Positions 7,950 to 17,166 of a DNA stretch of 64,000 nucleotides are shown here, one piece after another. The DNA is taken from assembly GCF_002115825.1 (NCBI RefSeq), contig NZ_JFJZ01000011.1, positions 62,001-126,000 on the forward strand, in the 5' to 3' direction. Numbering within the stretch: position 1 is the first letter of the stretch; each line of letters starts with the position of its first letter. The translations under genes were made by a program, and so were the position numbers. The DNA is from Thalassospira sp. MCCC 1A01428. GTDB lineage: Bacteria > Pseudomonadota > Alphaproteobacteria > Rhodospirillales > Thalassospiraceae. The notes below the pieces were generated by a model, which saw nothing but the letters and a program-made list of their open reading frames with translations, ran no database searches and was not told the origin of the DNA.

Positions 7950-9047
7950 TCACGGGTTACCTCCGATACCGCCTAAAAACCCCGATAATACCGCCACCAC
8001 ATTTTGCCCGATCACATCGTGGGCATACCCGCCTTCCATCACAAACAACGTGCGCAAGCCAAGGCTGGCAATCTGTTGGCCAATTGCAAAATAATTTTCT
8101 GTCGTCAGGCCAAGGGTCCCCAAAGGTTCAACCTCATGGGCATTTACCCCCAGTGACACCACCAGCATATCGGCATCAAACCCGATAATTTTTTGCCGCG
8201 CCAAACCAAGCCCGTCAGAAAAACCTGAAAAACCGGCATTTTCCGCCAAAGGTATGTTCAGGTTAGTGCCCAAGCCGTCACCCGCGCCGGTTTCGTGGGC
8301 ATAACCGCTAAAAAAAGGAAAATGGTTATCCGGGTCTGCATGAATAGAAACGGTTAAAACGTCGCCACGCTGATAAAAAATATCCTGCGTGCCGTCGCCG
8401 TGATCCTGATCAATATCAAGAACAGCTACCCGGTCTGCCCCCATTGCCCGCATATGCTGGGCCGCAATCGCCGCATTATTTAACAGGCAATGCCCACCAT
8501 AACAGGCACGGTGTGCATGGTGCCCCGGGGGCCGGCCAAGGCAAAACGATGCCTCGCCGTCCTTCATCACCGCATTGGCCGCCGAAATAGCAGTTTGTGC
8601 CCCCCAATAGGCCGCCTGCCAACTGCCATCGCCAATCGGCGTGTCAGTGGCATAGGCATATTGGCCCAGCTTTTTAAGGATATGACATTGATCGGGCAGG
8701 ACACTGGCGGCATGTGCAGATTTATCGCCCGGATTCAAATTTGCATCACCGATACCTGTCACCATGGCACGCCAGACACCGGGAACAGCAGCCCCGTCAA
8801 ACCCGGCATTGTTCCAGTCCTGCCAGGCATGGCTTAGAAAGTTCAGATACCCCGCATCATGAACAGCCCGGATCGCAGCCATGCCATGATCTGTCGGGTC
8901 TACCAGCCGGGCGGCAACTTTATGGGCCAAAGCATCACGGATAATGCCCATGCGACGCGGATCGTCGAGGGCGGAAATGGTTTGCCCGTGGTAAAATTCA
9001 GCTTTCACGTCATGGGCGTCATGCCGGGCATTGAAAAATACACGCAT
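7950..9047 (-). CDS. Histone-deacetylase / acetylpolyamine amidohydrolase family protein with substituted metal ligands
   Basis: 365-residue member of the arginase/deacetylase superfamily, closest by eye to bacterial acetylpolyamine amidohydrolases (MRVFFNARHDAH...AEFYHG start). The catalytic His pair is present in RPPGHHA (H176-H177) and the catalytic Tyr in MEGGY (Y341). But where the family has D-x-D-x-H-H-G-N-G-T, this protein reads DIDQDHGDGT: the zinc-ligand His is Asp (D215). The third ligand Asp of GVD is Asn in GVNAHE (N302). Two of three zinc ligands therefore differ, so the metal or activity may be altered. The start at 9047 gives AGGG about 8 bases upstream; ATG 9053 is the alternative. 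No cotranscribed partner. Confidence 0.8.
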   Translation of the reverse strand: MRVFFNARHDAHDVKAEFYHGQTISALDDPRRMGIIRDALAHKVAARLVDPTDHGMAAIRAVHDAGYLNFLSHAWQDWNNAGFDGAAVPGVWRAMVTGIGDANLNPGDKSAHAASVLPDQCHILKKLGQYAYATDTPIGDGSWQAAYWGAQTAISAANAVMKDGEASFCLGRPPGHHAHRACYGGHCLLNNAAIAAQHMRAMGADRVAVLDIDQDHGDGTQDIFYQRGDVLTVSIHADPDNHFPFFSGYAHETGAGDGLGTNLNIPLAENAGFSGFSDGLGLARQKIIGFDADMLVVSLGVNAHEVEPLGTLGLTTENYFAIGQQIASLGLRTLFVMEGGYAHDVIGQNVVAVLSGFLGGIGGNP

Positions 9048-9116
9048 TGTCATATCCCTGAACCAGCCCGCCAGGCTCGACCGGTTCAAGGATACATCCG
9101 GTGGTTTACCTGCGGA

Positions 9117-10295
9117 TTATTTTTTACGTGATGAAGTATACAACAATTGCGTAATATTATCGAGAAAACCGCCCAACTGCCCGCGCAGATGTTCTGCCTG
9201 CTGTGCCAGATCGGCCGCCATTTCACGCGTGGTTTGTGCCGCCTGACCGGTTTGGCTGGTCATATCGGAAACGGCGGTGATGTTATCGGTTACATCGCGT
9301 GCGCCATCCGATGCCTGTTCAACATTGTGCGTCATATCGGATGACAGCGACGTCTGGGTTTCAACGTTGGTGGAAATCAAATCAGAACGCGCCGCCAGAT
9401 CATCGATTACCCCGGCAATCTCGCGGATTGATCCAACCGAAAGCTCGATCGCGTTTTGAATATCCTGAACTTTTTCTTCAATGCTTTCGGTTGCCTTGCT
9501 GGTCTGGTTGGCAAGGCCTTTGACCTCGTTGGCGACCACGGCAAAGCCTTTGCCCGCCTCGCCCGCGCGGGCGGCTTCGATCGTGGCATTCAGGGCCAGA
9601 AGGTTGGTCTGGGCGGCAATATCGCGAATGAAGCTAACGACTTCGACAATCTCGACGGCCGCGGTTTCAAGCTGTCCAATACGCCCATCGGTTTCACGGG
9701 CCAGGCCATTGGCGCGATGCGCAATATCAACCGATTCCCGGGCCTGCTCGCTGACTTCGCGAATGGAATGGTTAAGTTCCTCGGACGCGGCGGAAACACC
9801 AGTGACGTTATCGGCCGTCTGGCGGGCAGCGGCGGCAACATTGGTGGAACGTGCACTGGTTTCATGGGCGATGCGGCTGGCATCATCTGATGCCCCTTCA
9901 AGGGCGACCGATGCCCGGGCAATACGGTCCACCGCATCAAACGACCCGCTGCGAAATTCATCGACAACTTTTTGGAAACCGCCCAGCTTTGTTTCAATCA
10001 TGCCGGTGGCTGCATTAATTTCACGCGCCGATGTTAAATAAGCCCCGACAAGCCCGGTTTCGACAATACGCCGGTAATAACGATTTTCAGCCACCGCAGC
10101 CATGGATGCGGCACTTTCGCGCAAAAAGGCATCGTTGCGGTCGATCAATCGGTTGATAGCGTTAAATAAATCCCGCATTTGCGGATGGCTATCAATATGG
10201 GTAATACGGGCTTCATAATCGCCATTTGCTGCTGCTTCAACAACTTCCAGCGCCTTTTGAATTCCCGACTTCGTAGACCCGCCAAACAGCGACAT
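9117..10295 (-). CDS. Soluble methyl-accepting chemotaxis protein
   Basis: 392-residue chemoreceptor without TM segments. The C-terminal MCP signalling domain contains the hairpin tip around [20 protein letters not shown] with [18 protein letters not shown]. The N-terminal ~120 residues hold a HAMP-like region ([14 protein letters not shown]). It lies 24 bases downstream of a PAS-domain gene on the same strand, so sensing and signalling are probably split between two proteins that work together, as in aerotaxis receptors. The ATG at 10293-10295 follows GAGG; a TTG two codons upstream is also in frame. Confidence 0.9.
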   Translation of the reverse strand: MSLFGGSTKSGIQKALEVVEAAANGDYEARITHIDSHPQMRDLFNAINRLIDRNDAFLRESAASMAAVAENRYYRRIVETGLVGAYLTSAREINAATGMIETKLGGFQKVVDEFRSGSFDAVDRIARASVALEGASDDASRIAHETSARSTNVAAAARQTADNVTGVSAASEELNHSIREVSEQARESVDIAHRANGLARETDGRIGQLETAAVEIVEVVSFIRDIAAQTNLLALNATIEAARAGEAGKGFAVVANEVKGLANQTSKATESIEEKVQDIQNAIELSVGSIREIAGVIDDLAARSDLISTNVETQTSLSSDMTHNVEQASDGARDVTDNITAVSDMTSQTGQAAQTTREMAADLAQQAEHLRGQLGGFLDNITQLLYTSSRKK

Positions 10296-10319
10296 ATTCA
10301 AACCTCGGCGTTAGGGTTG

Positions 10320-10853
10320 TTACAGGCTTTGGACGAACTGATCATATTCAAGCCCAAGATCCTTGACCTTTTGCGCCATCGCGCGCCCGGCCATATGCAT
10401 GCCGTCCTTGCGGCTGGCCTGGCTTTCCTCGATTTTACGCAATTCGGCATAAAGGGGCTTTATGGTTTTATCAACCACACCGGCTTCGGGAACCCGACGG
10501 TTGGAATGATATCCCGTGATTTTACCGTGCTGGTCAAAGCTGGGGGTAATATGGGCATAAACCCAGTAATGATCGCCGTTTTTTGCCAGATTAACGACAT
10601 AGGCAAAAATCTCGCGGCCCGCCTCGATTTCAGACCATAGCAACTGAAAAACACACCGCGGCATATCAGGATGGCGGATAATGGAATGGGGTTGTCCCAG
10701 AATTTCTTCTTCGTCATAGCCTGCTATGTCAAGAAACGTATCATTGGCATAGGTAATCCGGCCTTTAAGATCGGTTTTACTGACAATCAGTTCGTCTGCA
10801 CCGAAGTGACGCTCCTTGCCCGTCGGCTGCACATGAGATCGTGTTTCAGTCAC
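10320..10853 (-). CDS. PAS-domain protein, Aer-like sensor
   Basis: 177-residue soluble protein. Residues ~20-130 are an Aer-type PAS domain: ELIVSKTDLKGRITYANDTF, IAGYDEEEILGQPHSIIRHP, and YWVYAHITPSFD. The IIRHPDMP segment is characteristic of FAD-binding Aer PAS domains. The C-terminal ~45 residues are helical and may dock to the chemoreceptor encoded next. Start is GTG (10851-10853) with AGGA upstream. Together with the MCP it forms a two-gene operon, likely for energy or oxygen taxis. Confidence 0.85.
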   Translation of the reverse strand: MTETRSHVQPTGKERHFGADELIVSKTDLKGRITYANDTFLDIAGYDEEEILGQPHSIIRHPDMPRCVFQLLWSEIEAGREIFAYVVNLAKNGDHYWVYAHITPSFDQHGKITGYHSNRRVPEAGVVDKTIKPLYAELRKIEESQASRKDGMHMAGRAMAQKVKDLGLEYDQFVQSL

Positions 10854-11197
10854 GTATCCTACCCCGGTTTTTGTCTTGATTATCCACCGTTCCCAACAGA
10901 CGGCAGTATTACGTTTTCACGTATCATGTAACGATATATCCGCGAAGGATAAATGTAAAATATCCATGTGCCATACGGGCTAAGCGCGCCACCGAAAATT
11001 AGAATAATACAAATATGCGCTGTAAAAAAATAATACCTGTGCCGCAGTCTGGCGTTTTTTTTATCAAAACCCGGCCAGTATCCCCCGCACGGGGGATTTG
11101 CAGATACCCAAAATCACATTGAATAGCATCGAATACACCCGACACGGCTTGCATTTAGGGCAACTGCGAACCGGTTTTACACGCCTAGGAGACTTTT
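10854..11197. other. Divergent intergenic region between PAS gene and lipoprotein gene
   Basis: 344 bases, A+T-rich in the middle. A short perfect hairpin ATCCCCC-GCAC-GGGGGAT lies at 11080-11097, upstream of the plus-strand lipoprotein gene, and an eight-T run sits at about 11055-11062. No clear -35/-10 pair or known riboswitch is visible. Confidence 0.4.
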
Positions 11198-11809
11198 ATG
11201 AAAAAACTGATAATTCCTTTTATTATTCTAATCGGGCTGGCAGCCTGCCAGACAAACAGCAATGTCGTGCGCAACAGCCAGGTCAGCCTGCTGTCACTCG
11301 CCAAACCGGACCTTGCCGTCGGCGATGCCTATGCCTATTACCGTAATGGCAACAAAGAAACACTGACCGTTACCGGCAAAAATGCCGATGGTTTGATGTT
11401 TGAAATCACCGAAGGCCCCAATAAAGGTTGCACATCAGAGGGGGCAGATTTCTTAAGCCCCGATACCAAATGGACCAATTGCGGCGGGTCAAACGGCACG
11501 CAAAGCGTTATCCGGCAAGGCGATATCTGGCCGTTAAAACCTGGTGCGATGGAATCCTTCGAGATTGAAGGCACAGACGGCAAAGAAACATGGTCCGCAA
11601 CACGCGATTGCATCGTTGCCGGGACCGCAATGGTCACCGTTGGCACCAAAACCATCCCGACCTATGAAGTCATTTGCAAAGATGCATCAAACACGCGCAG
11701 CTGGTTTTATTCTCCCGACAACAAATGGCCGATCAAATTCACCAAGGTTCACAAAAAACGCGGCCTTGTCGAAGATTATGTCATCGACCTTGGACAGGGT
11801 GCCAGCTAA
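11198..11809 (+). CDS. Putative lipoprotein of unknown function
   Basis: 203 residues. A signal peptide with lipobox LAAC (Cys at residue 17) predicts an anchored envelope lipoprotein. The mature part is rich in Gly, Thr and Asn with four cysteines (GCTSEG, NCGG, RDCIV, VICKD) that could form two disulfides, and ends in a K-rich segment. I do not recognise the family. The ATG follows TAGGAGACTTTT. It is monocistronic and convergent with a LuxR-type gene, with a shared terminator between them. Confidence 0.75.
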   Translation: MKKLIIPFIILIGLAACQTNSNVVRNSQVSLLSLAKPDLAVGDAYAYYRNGNKETLTVTGKNADGLMFEITEGPNKGCTSEGADFLSPDTKWTNCGGSNGTQSVIRQGDIWPLKPGAMESFEIEGTDGKETWSATRDCIVAGTAMVTVGTKTIPTYEVICKDASNTRSWFYSPDNKWPIKFTKVHKKRGLVEDYVIDLGQGAS

Positions 11810-11849
11810 GCATAATTAAAGACACAGCATAAACAAACACGACAAAACA

Positions 11850-11883
11850 CCCGGTCGGTCAAACATTCAACCCGCCGACCGGG
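11850..11883 (-). terminator. Terminator between lipoprotein and luxR-type gene
   Basis: CCCGGTCGG and CCGACCGGG form a 9-bp stem between convergent genes. Reading the minus strand, the stem is followed by TGTTTTGTCGTG, so it serves the LuxR-type gene best; it may also stop the plus-strand lipoprotein transcript. Confidence 0.65.
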
Positions 11884-11897
11884 CCTTAACCTGCCTG

Positions 11898-13097
11898 CTA
11901 ATCCTGTAACGCCCGCCTGATCCCCGGTTTTGGAGCATCGCCATCACCGTTGAGCGGAATGATCAACTGAACTGCAAGGCGCACAAGTTCCAGCCGGTCA
12001 TTGGCACCGGTTTTACGAAATATGCTCGCAAGCTGGGATTTTACGGTTTCGCGTCCCTTGCCCAAATGATCGGCGATATCACTATTGCTTAAACCACGAA
12101 GAACAGCGTCGAAAATGTCGATTTCGGCCTTCGTCAAATTGTAATGATCGCGCATCAGGCCAACATTTAAATCCGTATACCAGAACGGATCCACCACCGT
12201 CACCAGCACACCGGAAAACTGCCCACCAAAAGCGCCACGGGTTTCGCGCAAGGGCGATAGATCCAGCAAATAGGCGCTGTTTTCATTGATCCTGCTGCCA
12301 AGGCGGATACTTTCCGATGTCGTAACCAAACTGTCCTTGCGGCTTAGTTTTAAAACGGCATCGCGTAACAGACGGGCATCATAATCATCACGGGCCGACA
12401 GGCTGGAATCCGCCCCCAGCATAAGACTGTCGCCGGTTGAAACGATGCGATTAAACTCCTCGTTGGCAATCACAAGCTCCGACCCTGCCGTTACAATCCC
12501 AACCCCGATCCTCAAGCGGTCCAGCACATCAAGAAATGCGCCATACCGATGCCGCAAAAGATTGACCGGGCGGTTCATTTCAAGAACCTTGGTCAAATGG
12601 GGGCCGATAATGCGCAGTATGCTGGTTGCTTCTTGCGGGACAAAATCCCCGCCATCGCGATAATGGGTGGTTAGAATGTCATACCCGGAAGGCTCGTTTG
12701 ACAGGCAAATTCCCGCAGCCTGATTACAACCGGTGTTTTTTTCCAGCCATGGGTAAAAACGCGATGGCGACATGTCCCCGTTGCGGTGACGCATTTCATC
12801 ACCAACTGAAAATTCATACACATCAAGCTGATGAAAATAGGCCGACCCGTCATTATTGTTCAAACCAAGTCGCAGATAGTCATCCGTCATTTCCGGCGTG
12901 ATCCAGCTGTTGGTATGAAAAGAATAATCGGAAATTTCAGGTCTGATATTTTCAATGCGAACAAGAACAACATTCTTGCTGCGCAATACCCCCGTTAACC
13001 AGTCAAGGCGCTCTTTCCACAAATCGGGCGAAATTGCCGCCTCATATAGTGCAGGAATCATCGAATTTAGAACGCCAAATTCTCTTTCACCGATCAT
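11898..13097 (-). CDS. LuxR-type HTH transcriptional regulator
   Basis: 399 residues. The C-terminal LuxR HTH is clear: LTKAEIDIFDAVLRGLSNSD followed by IADHLGKGRETVKSQLASIF. The N-terminal ~300 residues have no recognised ligand-binding name; they include a PAS-like stretch (GIVTAGSELVIANEEFNRIV). It is therefore an orphan regulator rather than a typical autoinducer receptor or response regulator (no receiver domain). It is divergent from an uncharacterised 161-residue protein (139 bases) and convergent with a lipoprotein gene; either may be a target. Confidence 0.85.
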   Translation of the reverse strand: MIGEREFGVLNSMIPALYEAAISPDLWKERLDWLTGVLRSKNVVLVRIENIRPEISDYSFHTNSWITPEMTDDYLRLGLNNNDGSAYFHQLDVYEFSVGDEMRHRNGDMSPSRFYPWLEKNTGCNQAAGICLSNEPSGYDILTTHYRDGGDFVPQEATSILRIIGPHLTKVLEMNRPVNLLRHRYGAFLDVLDRLRIGVGIVTAGSELVIANEEFNRIVSTGDSLMLGADSSLSARDDYDARLLRDAVLKLSRKDSLVTTSESIRLGSRINENSAYLLDLSPLRETRGAFGGQFSGVLVTVVDPFWYTDLNVGLMRDHYNLTKAEIDIFDAVLRGLSNSDIADHLGKGRETVKSQLASIFRKTGANDRLELVRLAVQLIIPLNGDGDAPKPGIRRALQD

Positions 13098-13236
13098 TAC
13101 CCTGCACCTCTCCCTATTGCCGGTTAAACTTTAGAACAGATAAATCTTTCGAATTCAAAGACAAAGAATTTATACATCTTTTAAGATCGCTTTATGTATC
13201 ATTGGCTAACCGCCAAAGGCTGGCGTTGGGGGAGAT

Positions 13237-13722
13237 ATGAAAAAAGATCTGCGAAATTTTCCGTTTCGGATTGTTATTCACGAACGGCAATCAGCGCAGC
13301 CGATCCTGGACTGGCTGGACCGAAATATTCGTCATGATCGCTGGACCATGGGTATCCGCAATATTGAAATGCCGCGATCAGACCAAAGTGCACCATTTGT
13401 CGATATGGTGATCCACTTTGCCCGCAGTGATGACATGGAACTGTTTCGCGAAAAATGGGCCGGGGAAAGCCGACAGCGCCGGGTAAAATTAAAATTCATC
13501 CGTGCTGCCCTGTTCGCCCTAACCCACCCGCGGGCCGATATGGTATTTTACGAAACCCTGTCCGACGCCGACAACGAACGTAACGCCAGGGCCCAGGCAA
13601 AAGCAAAAGCGGCCGAAAAAGAAAAGAACGCCCAGGACCTCGATGCTGCAATTAATGCTGCAGAGGCCGCGCTGGACGCGCCAAAGCAAACACCGTCACC
13701 AAAACCGCAAAACCGGCAATAA
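13237..13722 (+). CDS. Uncharacterised soluble protein with Ala/Lys-rich C-terminus
   Basis: 161 residues, no signal peptide or TM segment. Residues 1-105 look globular and basic (FPFRIVIHERQSAQPILDWL, then FREKWAGESRQRRVKLKF). Residues ~110-145 are a predicted charged helix (AQAKAKAAEKEKNAQDLDAA) and the tail is Pro/Gln-rich. I do not recognise the family. A strong GGGGGAG precedes the ATG. It is divergent from the LuxR-type gene. Confidence 0.65.
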   Translation: MKKDLRNFPFRIVIHERQSAQPILDWLDRNIRHDRWTMGIRNIEMPRSDQSAPFVDMVIHFARSDDMELFREKWAGESRQRRVKLKFIRAALFALTHPRADMVFYETLSDADNERNARAQAKAKAAEKEKNAQDLDAAINAAEAALDAPKQTPSPKPQNRQ

Positions 13723-13886
13723 TTACCGTATAACCGCCCCCGTGGGGTCTGCCCCCGGTACTGGTGGCAAACAGGATGTTTTATCCCCGCCTCAAATCTA
13801 CTCGTCACCAGCCCCCAAATCGATAGGTGGTTTTCCCTGAAACCCGTGTTCGGGGCAGGTGCCTTAGAGCATATTTTGCAAATAAA

Positions 13887-13915
13887 ACAGCCCCACAGGT
13901 CATCTGCGGGGCTGT
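13887..13915 (-). terminator. Terminator of the BMP-type transporter operon
   Basis: ACAGCCCC-A-CAG pairs with CTGCGGGGCTGT (12 positions, one mismatch) with a 5-base loop, and on the minus strand is followed by TTTTATTT. It lies about 60 bases after the stop codon of the substrate-binding protein gene. Confidence 0.8.
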
Positions 13916-13972
13916 CATATTTTGCTTATAGGCAACTGCAATCGTTAAAACTGCAATTAACCACAAGATATT

Positions 13973-15058
13973 TTATTTCGGCAGTTCGGCATCAATGCCT
14001 TTAACGTACCAGTCCATACCCAGCAGCATGCCGTCCGGGGCAACTTCGCCTTCCTTGACGCGCAATTCGCCAGCCTGATCATAAATCGGGCCTTCAAAGA
14101 TCTTGATGTCACCCGAAGCAATTTTATCTTCGGTTTCCTTGGCAAGGGCAGCAACATCGTCGGGCATGTTGGTAAACGGTGCCATATGGACCATGCCCTC
14201 TTTCAGGCCATGCCAGGTGTCGTCCGCTTTCCAGGTACCGTCCATAACAGCCTGAACACGATCGATGTAATAGTCATCCCAATGGTCAACAATCGCGCTA
14301 AGCTGGGCTTTGGGCGCAAATTTGATCATATCGGATGCCTGACCAAAACCCTTGATGCCACGGTTTTCAGCAACCTGAAGCGGGGCCGGGCTGTCGGTGT
14401 GCTGCACCATAATGTCGGCACCCTGGTCGATCAGGGCCTTGGCAGCATCGCCTTCCTTGCCCGGATCATACCAGCTGTTAACCCAAACAATTTTAACCTT
14501 CACATCGGGGTTAACCGACCACGCACCGCGCATGAACGCGTTAATGCCACGCACAACTTCGGGGATCGGGAAGGACCCGACATAACCGATGACGTTGCTT
14601 TTGGTCATTTTACCGGCAATCACACCGGCAACATAACGGCCTTCGTAAAAACGTGCGGCATAGGTTGCAACGTTATCGGCGCGTTTGTAACCGGTTGCAT
14701 GTTCGAATTTCACATTCGGGAACTGTTTTGCCACCTTGATGGTCGGGTTCATGAAACCAAACGAAGTGGTGAAAATCAGTTCGTTGCCGGTCTGGGCCAA
14801 CTGGCGGATAACACGTTCGGCGTCAGCACCTTCCGGCACATTTTCAACAAACGTGGTTTTAACCTTGTCGCCAAATTTTTCTTCAACAGCCTTGCGGCCC
14901 TGATCATGCTGGTAGGAATACCCAAAGTCACCGACCGGGCCAACATAAACAAAACCGACCTTTAACGGATCAGCTGCCTGTGCCGTCCCCATGCCCAGTG
15001 CCATTGCGCCCACAGTCGCCAATGCGGCTGCCGTGCGCTTCATAAAACGTGCCTTCAT
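13973..15058 (-). CDS. BMP-family ABC substrate-binding protein (probable purine nucleoside/nucleobase)
   Basis: 361-residue periplasmic protein with a signal peptide (ALATVGAMALGMGTAQA) and the BMP/PnrA fold: KVGFVYVGPVGDFGYSYQHD at the mature N-terminus, then TTSFGFMNPTIKVAKQFPNV and VIGYVGSFPIPEVVRGINAF. BMP proteins of the PnrA/BmpA group bind nucleosides; family members next to xanthine dehydrogenase genes are usually taken to carry purines. It is the last gene of a nupO-P-Q-like set (108 bases after the permease) and is followed by a terminator. The long spacer may allow separate expression of this abundant component. Confidence 0.88.
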   Translation of the reverse strand: MKARFMKRTAAALATVGAMALGMGTAQAADPLKVGFVYVGPVGDFGYSYQHDQGRKAVEEKFGDKVKTTFVENVPEGADAERVIRQLAQTGNELIFTTSFGFMNPTIKVAKQFPNVKFEHATGYKRADNVATYAARFYEGRYVAGVIAGKMTKSNVIGYVGSFPIPEVVRGINAFMRGAWSVNPDVKVKIVWVNSWYDPGKEGDAAKALIDQGADIMVQHTDSPAPLQVAENRGIKGFGQASDMIKFAPKAQLSAIVDHWDDYYIDRVQAVMDGTWKADDTWHGLKEGMVHMAPFTNMPDDVAALAKETEDKIASGDIKIFEGPIYDQAGELRVKEGEVAPDGMLLGMDWYVKGIDAELPK

Positions 15059-15166
15059 AAGAATGTCTCCCTTAAAACCTCTGCACAGGATTTATACCTG
15101 TTATTGCGTGCAATCAACAATGCGCGTCATAATTGAGTGTGACGCACCTCCCATTTTGCGCCGGCG

Positions 15167-16087
15167 TTATTGCGCCGGTCGGAACGCCTTGCCGATGCAG
15201 GCAGGCGCGTTAAGGCGAATTTTGGTAACATCGCTGGAAATAATCACCAGCACGATCACGGTTGCCAGATACGGCAGCATCGACATGAATTGCGATGGCA
15301 CATTGATGCCCGCACTTTGCGCATGAAGCTGCAACACCGAAATGCAGCCAAACATATAGGCCCCGGCCAAAAGCCGCCCTGGCCGCCAGGTGGCAAACAC
15401 CACCAAGGCCAACGCGATCCAGCCCCGCCCTGCCGTCATGTTTTCAGCCCACATCGGGGTGTAAACCAGCGACAGATACGCCCCGGCCAGGCCCGACATC
15501 GCCCCGCCAAACAGAGTGGCCATATAGCGAATACGAATAACGTTATAGCCAATGGCATGGGCGGAATCATGAGAATCGCCCACGGCTTTTAAAATAAGCC
15601 CGGCGCGTGTTCTGGTTAAAAACCAGCCTGACGCGATCACCATGAAAATCGACAGATAAACCAGAAAATCCTGCCCGAACAGGATCGGCCCGATCACGGG
15701 AATGTCGGAAATAAACGGAATATGCAGGGACGGCAGCGGTTCGATGGCAAAACCCACAAAGCCCGAACCAACAAGGGCGGAAAAACCCACCCCGAAAATG
15801 GTCAGCGCCAAACCGGTTGCCACCTGATTTGCCATCAATGTCAGGGTTAAAAAGGCAAAAATCAGCGCAATCGCCATACCGGCAATGGCCGCAGCAATAA
15901 TACCCAGCGTTGCCGAGCCTGTAGAAACCGTAACGGCAAAACCGGTGATGGCACCAATTAACATCATGCCTTCAACGCCCAAATTCAGAACGCCGGATTT
16001 TTCGGTAATCAACTCGCCGGTTGCCGAAAGCAAAAGCGGGGTTGATGCCGTGATCACGGTAAGGATTAAAGGGACAATCCAGTCCAT
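15167..16087 (-). CDS. ABC transporter permease, nucleoside type (second permease)
   Basis: 306-residue inner-membrane permease with about 8-9 TM segments. Motifs include GVLNLGVEGMMLIGAI near residue 35 and GSGFVGFAIEPLPSLHIPFI, typical of the branched-chain/RbsC-like permeases paired with BMP proteins (YufQ/NupQ type). Its ATG overlaps the upstream permease stop by one base, so the two permeases are translationally coupled and probably form a heterodimer. Confidence 0.88.
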   Translation of the reverse strand: MDWIVPLILTVITASTPLLLSATGELITEKSGVLNLGVEGMMLIGAITGFAVTVSTGSATLGIIAAAIAGMAIALIFAFLTLTLMANQVATGLALTIFGVGFSALVGSGFVGFAIEPLPSLHIPFISDIPVIGPILFGQDFLVYLSIFMVIASGWFLTRTRAGLILKAVGDSHDSAHAIGYNVIRIRYMATLFGGAMSGLAGAYLSLVYTPMWAENMTAGRGWIALALVVFATWRPGRLLAGAYMFGCISVLQLHAQSAGINVPSQFMSMLPYLATVIVLVIISSDVTKIRLNAPACIGKAFRPAQ

Positions 16088-17166
16088 TATGCAGGCTCCC
16101 CGGATTTGCTAACCGACCCGAAACGAAGGCGGTATTTGGTCAAAACATCGCAGGCCAGCAGGAAGAACAATAAAATCCCCTGAAACAGCCCGGTTACGGC
16201 ACTGGGCAAACCCAATCCTATTTGCGCCAGTTCCCCCCCCAGATAGGTCAGCGCCATGACCAGCCCGGCAAACAAAATGCCAATCGGATGCAAACGGCCC
16301 AAAAAGGCGACGATAATGGCGGTAAAACCATAACCCGGCGAGATAGACGGTTGAAGCTGGCCGATGGGACCAGCAACCTCGAACATACCGGCAAGGCCGG
16401 AAAGCCCGCCCGACAAAAGCAAGGTGAACCACACCATGCGTTTCTGCCGGAAACCGACATGGCGGGCCGCCTGTGGCGCCTGCCCGACCACGCGAAGCTG
16501 AAAACCAACCACCGATTTGGTCAGCAAAACCCAGCCGCCTGCAACAATCAGCAAGGCAAAGATCGCGCCCAGATGCACACGGGTACCATCATAAATAATC
16601 GGCAGCAGGGCGGCATCGGGGAAAGCACGGGATTCAGGAAAGTTAAAACCCTCGGGGTTGCGCCACGGCCCATAAACCAGATAGCTGAGAAACAAAGTTG
16701 CCACATAGGTTAGCATCAGGCTGGTCAGGATTTCGTTGGCATTAAAACGCGTACGCAACCATGCCGGGATCGCGCCCCAAAATGCCCCGCCAATTGCAGC
16801 CATGACGAACATGCCGGGTAACAAAAACACACTGGTACTGTCATAAAACGCCAGTGCCAGCCCCCCACCAAAAATTGCCCCCATCGTCAACTGGCCTTCG
16901 GCACCGATGTTCCAGACATTGGCGCGAAAACCCATTGCCAAACCAATGGCAATAATGACAAGCGGGGTTGCCTTAACAAACAGCTCGCCCACACCATAGG
17001 CATTGTTAATCGGCATGATGAAAAAGGTATAAAGCGCCTCGATCGGGTCTTTGCCCATAAAGGCGAAAATAATCGCACCACTGATCAGGGTCAGGACAAT
17101 CGCCAGCAAGGGCGAAAGATAGATCATTTTTTGCGAATGCTGACGCCGTGGTTCAAGCCGGATCAT
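16087..17166 (-). CDS. ABC transporter permease, nucleoside type (first permease)
   Basis: 359-residue permease with about 9 TM segments, YufP/NupP type: ANVWNIGAEGQLTMGAIFGG and GGLSGLAGMFEVAG are characteristic. The start codon overlaps the ATP-binding protein gene by 14 bases. It forms the membrane channel with the next permease, energised by the double ATPase encoded upstream. Confidence 0.88.
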   Translation of the reverse strand: MIRLEPRRQHSQKMIYLSPLLAIVLTLISGAIIFAFMGKDPIEALYTFFIMPINNAYGVGELFVKATPLVIIAIGLAMGFRANVWNIGAEGQLTMGAIFGGGLALAFYDSTSVFLLPGMFVMAAIGGAFWGAIPAWLRTRFNANEILTSLMLTYVATLFLSYLVYGPWRNPEGFNFPESRAFPDAALLPIIYDGTRVHLGAIFALLIVAGGWVLLTKSVVGFQLRVVGQAPQAARHVGFRQKRMVWFTLLLSGGLSGLAGMFEVAGPIGQLQPSISPGYGFTAIIVAFLGRLHPIGILFAGLVMALTYLGGELAQIGLGLPSAVTGLFQGILLFFLLACDVLTKYRLRFGSVSKSGEPA

